Assembly (NCBI GenBank): GCA_022497145.1
Contig: MU386101.1
Coordinates: 1-14,601 of the forward strand
DNA: 14,601 nt
Direction: 5' to 3'
Source: Rostrohypoxylon terebratum
Taxonomy: Eukaryota > Ascomycota > Sordariomycetes > Xylariales > Hypoxylaceae
Shown piece after piece: positions 8,544 through 14,601 of the stretch (position 1 is its first letter; every line of letters starts with the position of its first letter). Made by a program: the position numbers and the translations under genes. The notes beneath the pieces are model-generated. The model made no database searches. It was not told where the DNA came from and was given only the letters and a program-made list of their open reading frames with translations.

Positions 8544-9678
8544 ATGACATCCCAACCATTATATCCTTCATATCTACCAACCAGGCCAGATGGGTACGCG
8601 CCGACCTTAAACATCCCACAATTCGAGGCGGACGAGCCCGGGATCAGAGCCGACCCCCTTAAGCAGACTATTCTAAAAGCTGGTGCAGTGCTCACGAATA
8701 TCACGCCGAGGATTGGAACAGAGATTAAAGGTATCCAGCTGAGTCAACTGTCGCCCGCGGGACTTGATGAAGTAGCTTTACTGGCTGCCGAGAGAGGCGT
8801 CTTAGTTTTCGTATGTCTCAACTCCGAAGTTTACTACTACATTATACCTGACGAAAAAGCGCAGAGAGATCAAGATTTCGCGGACATTGGTTTCGATAAA
8901 CAGCAAGATCTAGTGAGATACTATGGGCCGCTCCATAAACACCCCACTATGGGTTATCCCGCAGGTACTGGCCCAGAATTCCACGTCGTCTATGCAGACG
9001 AGACTGCGTAAGTGTGTAGGGTTTGAAGTTTAGGCTGCTTAGGTATCATTTTCTCACGCAAGATGTAGAGGAAATCTCAGGACATTGCTAGGTCCTCATA
9101 CATCCTACGATCTTTGGCATGTCGACCAAACTTTCACCCCAAACGTGCCATCTACCACCTTCTTCTGGGTTCTCGAGATCCCTGAGTCAGGTGGCGGCGA
9201 CACGGCGTTCACCTCCCTCACCGCAGCGTACGAAGCCTTATCGCCCGCCTTCAAGAAATTGTTGGGAGGTTTAAGCCTCTACCATACTTCGGCATCGGTG
9301 GGAGAGATAGCTCGCGTGGGAATGGAGCGCGCCCTGAGGGAGGCTGTCAACACGACGCATCCCTTAGTAATTAAACACCCAGTCACCGGCAGGCCTTCGC
9401 TTTTTGTAAATCCTACGATTGCTCGCAAGATCGAGGGATTTCTCCCAGAGGAGTCCGATAGCCTTTTGGAATTTCTTCATACCCATATCAGGAGTCTTGA
9501 TTTTAGTTGTAGGGTCAGATGGGAGAAAGGTACTGTTGTGGTATGGGACCAGAGAACTGCGGCTCATAGCGCGGTACCGGATTTTGCAGATGGCGAGAGG
9601 CGGCACATGGTGCGCATAATTCCCTACGGAACGAGACCTGAGCCGGCTTTTCCGGAGATGTTCATCGCTCCTAAATAA
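8544..9678 (+). CDS. TauD/TfdA-family 2-oxoglutarate dioxygenase
   Basis: Proposed exons are 8544-8810, 8865-9007 and 9069-9678, giving 339 aa. Intron 1 (54 nt, GTATGT...GCGCAG) and intron 2 (61 nt, GTAAGT...TGTAG) restore the family strings GVLVFRDQDFADIGF and YADETAGNLRTLLGP. The facial triad is HVD (H154, D156) in LWHVDQTF and H303 in WDQRTAAHSA. The 2-oxoglutarate-binding arginine is in ERRHMVR, with R314 at the TauD-like spacing of 11 residues after the distal histidine. The start is the ATG at 8544; a TTG two codons upstream is not used. Enzymes of this class couple 2-oxoglutarate decarboxylation to hydroxylation, often releasing sulfite from taurine or other sulfonates, or cleaving sulfate esters; the substrate here is not settled. 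The protein is probably cytosolic. It faces away from an MFS permease of the type that imports organic anions, suggesting a two-gene uptake and oxidation unit for a sulfur or carbon source. Confidence 0.93.
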
Positions 9679-10956
9679 CAGGGTATGTAGTGTTTACCTA
9701 GGACCTAGGTACCCAGATAGCTATGCTATAGCCTCTATTCCTCATGCCGAACTTTTCATGCTACCCTTCTAGGTTAATTAGGTACTGAGGATACGCAAAA
9801 AGAATGTAGAGCGCAAGTCCCCTCTGCGATTGTCCACATAAGGGCCAACGAGATGAAAAAGGAGGAGTCGCGTACATATAAAAGTGCTCCTAAACGATTA
9901 GCTGCGCAGATGCAGGCACTTTATCGACGGGCATGTGTTAGTAGAGAAAATCTGAGGCAAGGGATAATTTGACACCGATTAGGAAAGGGGCAAGGGCAGT
10001 GAACTCACAGGACTTCGACGGAGAAGACAAGGGATAATTATACCGAATTTGCGTTTTCGACTCATCTGCAATTTCCAGATGACTCTTTGCGGCAAATTTG
10101 GAATGAACCCCAACCCCGGCTTTCTGGACGAGGTAGGGTCGAGTAACCTAAAGATGCCAAATGAGTACTAGAGGAAGGTAACCTATAGTGATTCCCAATC
10201 TTCCTCTTAGTACCAAGTACCTAAGTAGGTCAGTCAGGTGAGTTCTAGGTCAGGAGAGAGGTTTATAAGTCCGTGGATCTCGTCACATCACATTCATATG
10301 CTGTAGTACCTTGCACTTACCTCGCAAATAACAAGGAAATCCAGAGAAAATAAGGGGGGGGACTCACATATGCCGTTTCAATCAAACCGAGCCGTTGGGG
10401 ATGTTGAAAAAGTTGAGGAGTTTGGGGGCTAAGGTTTGGTCGATATGCTTTGGTTATAAGGCTCCCGTAGTCCCTGGAGATAAAATATGCGATGCCCGCC
10501 GTATACTGCCCGAAGAGCGCACCATGGTTGGGTGGCATTATAAAGAGGCGAAGAGAGTCGAACTCTGTCGTAGGAGGCGACAGCAACTAATCAGAATAAG
10601 GGAGCAGCAGAGGACCACATAACTAAGGAAACATAGATCATGAAAGCAATCAAGGTAAATAGAAAACCAACGACCTCTATATCTTGGTCTCGGAAAGTGT
10701 TATCTAAACCGTGTATCCAGATGGGTATAATATATACAATTTACGCTGAGATGCCTTCCTGAGATCCGAATCGCCTGTTATATATCCAAAATTTAAATCT
10801 TCTATGAATCCAAATGATATAAACTGAAGAGGTCAGATAACACATAGTACAACGTTAACAGAGCGATATAGAAGCATAGATTGAAGACGGTGGTTGCGCG
10901 AATAGTCTTCATGCCATGGGCCAGTGTTTGAAGCTGTCGCGCATCTTCGGCAATCC
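9679..10956. other. Intergenic region with a doubtful small ORF
   Basis: This 1.28-kb spacer lies between the 3' ends of the dioxygenase (+) and the coiled-coil gene (-). It contains imperfect relatives of the TAGGTACCTA motif at 9696-9713 (ACCTAGG followed by ACCTAGGTACCC) and around 10211-10230, and a G run near 10354-10360. A 73-codon frame is listed separately. No tRNA, rRNA or transposon end was recognised. Confidence 0.5.
10401..10622 (+). CDS. Small basic ORF, doubtful
   Basis: An ATG-initiated 73-codon frame encodes a strongly basic peptide, beginning MLKKLRSLGAKVWS and rich in arginine near the end (RRRRQQLIRIREQQRTT). No domain is recognisable, and no intron is needed. It overlaps an 89-codon antisense frame. 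The chance of such a frame in this much intergenic DNA is appreciable, so it may be spurious. It stands alone, 722 nt past the dioxygenase stop. Confidence 0.2.
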   Translation: MLKKLRSLGAKVWSICFGYKAPVVPGDKICDARRILPEERTMVGWHYKEAKRVELCRRRRQQLIRIREQQRTT

Positions 10957-12561
10957 TCAAGCGGATCGTGGGCGAAGAGGACTGCTATCTAAGTTAGGCA
11001 AGTCTGTGGAATCTAGTCCAACGAGGAGAGACCGTAGCCCGTGATCATGGCTTCTCTCAGGAGGAGAATCAGAAGCGCCAGCAACTGGAGCGGGTTGGGA
11101 GGCGGAAAAAGGAGCCAAGGTGGTGTTCAGACGTTCGCGCCCGTCCGCTTTCGCGTTCTTTTGGCCGAGTTCCCACGTCGGTTCCGCGAAGCCGCGTCGA
11201 ATGAGCGCATCCTGCATGTCATTTGAGAAGCCGCGGAACCGTATCATCTCATCTGACTTGGCGCTCAGATCGACGAGCGAAGCTTCAATCCTAGCTCGAG
11301 CAGCTTCCAAGTCGGCTTTGGCGCCGGCGATGTCGGTTATTAGGCTCGCCTCGCGCTCTTGAAGGGGCTGGAGCTGGTCGGCAATTAAAGCATTGATGTC
11401 TGCTCGCAATTCGTCCGATGCGCGAATGCGGCGGCTAGGCGGCACCTGGGTTTGGGATTGCTCGTCTTGTAAGAAGACGGATGGTGCCCTGGAGCCAGAT
11501 GTTCTACGCGATAAGAGTTCTCGTCGTCTCGCAGCTAAACCCTCCTCCTGTTTCTCGATGGCGACCAAATCCTGAAATGTATTCTCCATATCTTCCTTCT
11601 GCTGTTCTACTTCGGCTATCTCGCTCTTCACGCTAGACAATTGGATCTCCAATGATTCCAGCCGACTTTTCGCCGTGCCGAGCTGCGATCTGGTTTCCCG
11701 CACCGCCTGTTCACAGCTGTGACGTTGGTCCTGGAAGATGCTAGCTAGTTGAAGAATTACCGACTCAATGTAAGTAGCCACGCCATCCGACGAAGATGAG
11801 GGTACCATGTTTTCCTCGAGGTGAAAACGAGAGGGAGGGTTTGTTGGAGGGATGTGACGGTCCGAGTTGGGACCGGAGGTGGGCGTAGATTCGGGGGGTG
11901 TTGCGTATGAAAAGTGAAGCGGCATGGAAGAGTGGTGGCGACGTTTCTGGCGCTTAGTGATGGGCATTCCCGACTCGCTAGCCATGCTGTACCCGGTAGC
12001 GAGGCTGCGTCCTCGGAGACGACGTGTAGGTGAGAAGATTGGCCGGCCCTGTCGGGTTAATTGAGAGTCTTGCTGGTCGATTTCGGGATCATATATGCTA
12101 GGATCGTCGTCTTCTACGTTGTCTTCTGGGCCTTCGCTCGATCCTCGCTCGACTTGTTGCTCGCCAAGTCTTTGCCGCTCGGCAGCGGCAGCACGTCTTT
12201 GCTTTCTCTTTCTATTTCTCATGGCGGGGTTTTCGGGGGTGTCAGATCCTTCCTTACATTCGTCGATGACTGCGTTGAGGATAGCAAGCGACAGGGGCTG
12301 TCCATCGGGGACGTTGGAGCTTAGTAGTTGACGAGCATGTGGAAGGGTCGTGCAAAGGGCGATTGTCTTCAATTTGTCGAGTAGGTTATCTGTCCATACG
12401 GTAGGAAGGTGAGGAGATTCGGCTGGGAAGAGCTTCCAGGGCCAGATATTCCAAAGCTGATAGATGCGTTGGGCTGTCTGCTTGTTCCGATTCGACACAG
12501 GCCGTTTGAGCGGGTGGTCTGGCGGAAGGGCTATATCAAGTGTTTCAACAGGACGAGGCAT
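10957..12561 (-). CDS. Nuclear-type coiled-coil protein, function unknown
   Basis: Single exon, 534 aa, from the ATG at 12561. I do not recognise a named family. Residues 1-105 form a compact, apparently folded N-terminal region rich in tryptophan and hydrophobics (QRIYQLWNIWPWKLFPAESP, 31-50), followed by a basic patch RNRKRKQRR at 115-123, an acidic stretch (EGPEDNVEDDDPSIYDPE, 143-160) and a second basic cluster TKRQKRRHH at 202-210. Both basic clusters look like nuclear localisation signals. Residues 215-260 are low-complexity, rich in Pro, Ser and Thr. Two coiled-coil segments follow, about 265-353 and 383-445, the first with clear heptad-like runs (SRLESLEIQLSSVKSEIAEV). After the second coil comes RFRGFSNDMQDALIRRGF, then a disordered tail. 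The layout suggests an oligomeric nuclear protein, possibly chromatin- or DNA-associated. Its frame looks richer in G+C than its flanks. No terminal repeats or transposase were found beside it, so a mobile-element origin is only a possibility. Confidence 0.8.
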   Translation of the reverse strand: MPRPVETLDIALPPDHPLKRPVSNRNKQTAQRIYQLWNIWPWKLFPAESPHLPTVWTDNLLDKLKTIALCTTLPHARQLLSSNVPDGQPLSLAILNAVIDECKEGSDTPENPAMRNRKRKQRRAAAAERQRLGEQQVERGSSEGPEDNVEDDDPSIYDPEIDQQDSQLTRQGRPIFSPTRRLRGRSLATGYSMASESGMPITKRQKRRHHSSMPLHFSYATPPESTPTSGPNSDRHIPPTNPPSRFHLEENMVPSSSSDGVATYIESVILQLASIFQDQRHSCEQAVRETRSQLGTAKSRLESLEIQLSSVKSEIAEVEQQKEDMENTFQDLVAIEKQEEGLAARRRELLSRRTSGSRAPSVFLQDEQSQTQVPPSRRIRASDELRADINALIADQLQPLQEREASLITDIAGAKADLEAARARIEASLVDLSAKSDEMIRFRGFSNDMQDALIRRGFAEPTWELGQKNAKADGRERLNTTLAPFSASQPAPVAGASDSPPERSHDHGLRSLLVGLDSTDLPNLDSSPLRPRSA

Positions 12562-12662
12562 CGATCGAACTTTGAAGAGGGGAAATAGTTCGATCAGATT
12601 ATCGATCTATCAAAACCGATTGAAATTAGCGGCCATCTAGATGTATAAAATATGGAGATGGA

Positions 12663-12690
12663 AGTTGGGAGTTGGGAGTTGGGAGTTGGG
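12663..12690 (+). repeat. Tandem heptamer (AGTTGGG)x4
   Basis: Four perfect head-to-tail AGTTGGG units lie about 100 nt upstream of the start codon of the coiled-coil gene, so in its presumed promoter or 5' UTR. The unit reads CCCAACT on the strand of that gene. It resembles neither the telomere unit nor a known transcription-factor site that I can name. Replication slippage is the simplest origin. Confidence 0.9.
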
Positions 12691-12940
12691 CATGAAGACT
12701 TCCAAGGTTTTTCGATTCTATTCGAATTCAAACTCCAACACCGCCAATTTCATTAGGTGCCTACAATTCGTTGAAGATGCAGGTACCGCAGAGCTGGCAG
12801 AAGCTTGCTGGCTTAAAATTGGGGTAATTGTGGAGAATGATACCCTTACTACCCCACAACTCACACGTCATAAGGTACAGGGACCTCTCTAGGCTGCTAG
12901 GTAGCTAATGCCCTAGAGCTTCAGCTACCTAGTATGTACT

Positions 12941-12950
12941 TAGGTACCTA
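12941..12950. repeat. TAGGTACCTA palindrome, copy 2
   Basis: Exact copy of the 10-nt palindrome, preceded at 12925-12932 by the related half-motif CTACCTAG and by CTAGGTAG at 12898-12905. Confidence 0.7.
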
Positions 12951-12979
12951 CTTCAAAGGTTACACCCACTAACCAACAA

Positions 12980-13018
12980 CCCCCCCCTCCTCCCCCTCCT
13001 TTTTTTTTAAAAAAAAAA
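12980..13018. repeat. Polypyrimidine tract followed by T9A10
   Basis: A run of eight C residues and further CT-rich sequence (12980-12999) pass directly into nine T (13000-13008) and ten A (13009-13018). The T/A junction is a self-complementary block. It may be a nucleosome-excluding element, or a relic of poly(A)-containing retroelement insertion; no coding part of such an element is seen beside it. Confidence 0.85.
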
Positions 13019-13525
13019 TATGGATATGTTACAATCAACGTGCCAGTCTACGTCTATAACCTCAAATATAAACTTGTCAAATATAAATGTACACTCATCG
13101 ACTCGTGTACTCAATAGATCATATTCAAAGAATTACAAGGGTTGTCTATTAAAACACATAAATTTACCGAGCTGAAGAGACGCTACATCATCGGGTGTCT
13201 AAGGCAGAAGGTACTAGCTGTCCGACACGTCCCTCGGGCCAGTAATAAATGGACACGATCAGTGTCCTTACGTGTCCACCATTCCCTAGATACAGCATAG
13301 GTAAACGTGATTAGCTTGCTCAACAGAAATCTCACAAGTCGCATAGTACATAGATGTCAGTTTATTAAAGCTAATGTGAAAATCTTTTCATGCCGATCTC
13401 GCCCATTGGTAATCACGATACGTCCCGCTGAGACGAAAAGTCCACAGATCATGCATATCATATGAGCGAGACTTGGAAAGCGATGAATGGATACCAGTAC
13501 CTTACCTACTAGCTTGGGTACTGGA

Positions 13526-13535
13526 TAGGTACCTA
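13526..13535. repeat. TAGGTACCTA palindrome, copy 3
   Basis: Exact copy of the 10-nt palindrome. Related strings TTACCTACTAG and TAGTACCTAGTAGG lie within about 60 nt on either side, making this the densest cluster in the window. Confidence 0.7.
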
Positions 13536-13683
13536 GTTGGTCGCGTATAATATCTGGAATCCTGGCACACGAGTATTTACCTTAGTACCTAGTAGGTCGA
13601 GAAATTTCTGAGAAATAATGATGATGATAACCCCTGCTAATAGAAGTCTTGCAAAATTCGAGAAGTTCTCCTGGTCATAAGAC

Positions 13684-13693
13684 TAGGTACCTA
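13684..13693. repeat. TAGGTACCTA palindrome, copy 4
   Basis: Exact copy of the 10-nt palindrome in a gene-free stretch. A degenerate relative, TAGTAGGTATCCTAGTA, follows near 13840-13856. Confidence 0.7.
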
Positions 13694-14196
13694 TGAAGGA
13701 TGAAACATGACAAACCTTCTAGGTTACGAAGATTCCCGTGATAGCCACGGAGCTAGGATTGGCTTGTAGAGGAGTTCCTGAGAAGCATCCCTCAATGCTC
13801 AGGTAGTTGAGAGATAGACAAAGAGATCTTTCCTAGATAGTAGGTATCCTAGTACGAGGTAACCCAGAGCTCCTCGTGCGACAATAGAGTCTTTTCCGTG
13901 CTTTTAGGTTTGTATCATGACGAAACAAAAAGTTGGTCCTTGTTTTAGTTAGGATGCTTGGCTGATATTAGGGAAAAACATACCTAGCTAAAAAAATAGG
14001 ACAAATGTTTTTGCCTCCTGGGTATACATATACGATAATCAGGAAAGCATGACTACTATTATGGGCGTAGGTGCGATTTATATTGCGTGCATTGTAAGGG
14101 GAATCTGAACCCTCAATCCAGGGAACCCAGAATTAAGACGTGGCCAGTCCCTGCTATTAGGAGCATATCAAAGCTTGTCTCGCAACACTTCATTTG

Positions 14197-14469
14197 TTAC
14201 AGAACTCGGCGATCCATTAGACCAAATTGCAATTGGTCTTCGTAGACAGTAATCCATAATGCTGGGACCCAGGGCTTGATCGGGATGACTCGCCTAGCTC
14301 CACGCAAACAGCCTACGATCCGATCTGATCTTAACCTAGACGATTGCCCCTGCCCAAAAAGTCTGTCTTTATGAACATGTGCGAGATGTGCGAACTCGGT
14401 CTTAATCGATCCTATGAGACGAAAGAGGTGGACCCTCAAAGTGCGAAAACGCGAGAAATCGACATCCAA
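14197..14469 (-). other. Unassigned open frame, possible gene remnant
   Basis: An ATG-initiated 90-codon minus-strand frame with a fairly normal amino-acid mix (MDVDFSRFRTLRVHLFRLIG at the start, PWVPALWITVYEDQLQFG near the end). No family is recognised. It could be an exon or relic of a gene continuing through introns, since the same frame beyond the stop stays open again for about 38 codons. It could equally be chance. There is no supporting splice structure that I could establish. Confidence 0.2.
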
Positions 14470-14601
14470 ATGGGAACTTATCAGATGAAAGATTTTTTAG
14501 TTCTTAGCAGGGCTCGGAACAACTACACGCTATTACACTGGTGTACACGCACGCCAAGCCACTCAATTCAATTCAATTACACTGACCCACTTTTAATTTT
14601 A
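14470..14601. other. Right edge of window, nothing assigned
   Basis: No gene is visible. A short direct repeat, TCAAT three times in tandem, occurs near 14563-14577. Confidence 0.5.

Larger units (their letters stand above)
12562..14196. other. Gene-poor region with low-complexity tracts
   Basis: Apart from the repeats listed separately, this 1.6-kb region has no convincing gene. The 83-codon frame at 12641-12892 runs through the AGTTGGG repeat and looks like chance. A short inverted repeat, GGACAC-gatca-GTGTCC, occurs at 13251-13267 with related GACACGTCC and CGTGTCC strings close by. Three exact TAGGTACCTA copies lie between 12941 and 13693. Confidence 0.55.

Noticed and set aside
10317..10586. 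An 89-codon minus-strand frame.
   Set aside because: Antisense to another doubtful ORF, low similarity to any protein type, and likely chance.
10550..10600. A tRNA-like pair of stems on the minus strand: TGTCG/CGACA around a 7-nt loop, then GAGTTCGACTC.
   Set aside because: No variable loop, no matching acceptor stem and no uridine at the expected anticodon-loop position, so it is not a credible tRNA.
12641..12892. An 83-codon plus-strand frame beginning MYKIWRWKLGVGSWELG.
   Set aside because: Its N-terminus is a translation of the AGTTGGG tandem repeat and the rest has no recognisable features.

Overview
The window is a chromosome end from a filamentous ascomycete (Pezizomycotina, most likely a Sordariomycete). 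It opens with 15 full CCCTAA telomere units plus a partial one. It then carries short, widely spaced genes whose introns (54-91 nt, GT...AG, several with TACTAAC- or CTRAC-type branch sites) are typical of filamentous fungi. The protein families also point there: a DUF1996 secreted protein, a Dal5/liz1-type MFS permease and a TauD-type dioxygenase. The exact species cannot be read from the sequence.

Layout from the telomere inward: (1) telomere 1-94, then about 0.9 kb with no convincing gene; (2) a five-exon secreted DUF1996 protein, 984-2241 (+), rebuilt here to 330 aa; (3) a two-exon nucleotidyltransferase-fold protein, 3835-3058 (-), rebuilt to 228 aa; (4) a single-exon calcineurin-like metallophosphoesterase, 4722-5582 (+), 286 aa; (5) an MFS anion:cation symporter, 7824-6307 (-), whose 505-codon frame is intact except for one TGA at codon 225, where the family normally has tryptophan; (6) divergent from it, a three-exon Fe(II)/2-oxoglutarate dioxygenase of the TauD/TfdA family, 8544-9678 (+), 339 aa; (7) a 534-aa nuclear-looking coiled-coil protein of unknown function, 12561-10957 (-); (8) about 2 kb of gene-poor sequence with low-complexity tracts and repeated copies of the palindrome TAGGTACCTA.

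The clearest functional unit is the divergent permease/dioxygenase pair, which share a 719-bp intergenic promoter region. By analogy with yeast, where the sulfonate dioxygenase gene JLP1 lies close to the Dal5-family permease gene YCT1 in a subtelomere, the pair probably imports and oxidises an organosulfur or related organic anion. The nonsense codon suggests that in this strain the transporter half is lost or being lost. The other genes look independent of one another, as is usual in subtelomeres. I found no CRISPR array, rRNA, convincing tRNA or complete transposon. I saw no clear new multi-gene system; the best candidates for novelty are the orphan coiled-coil gene, the broken transporter beside an intact dioxygenase, and the palindromic motif.
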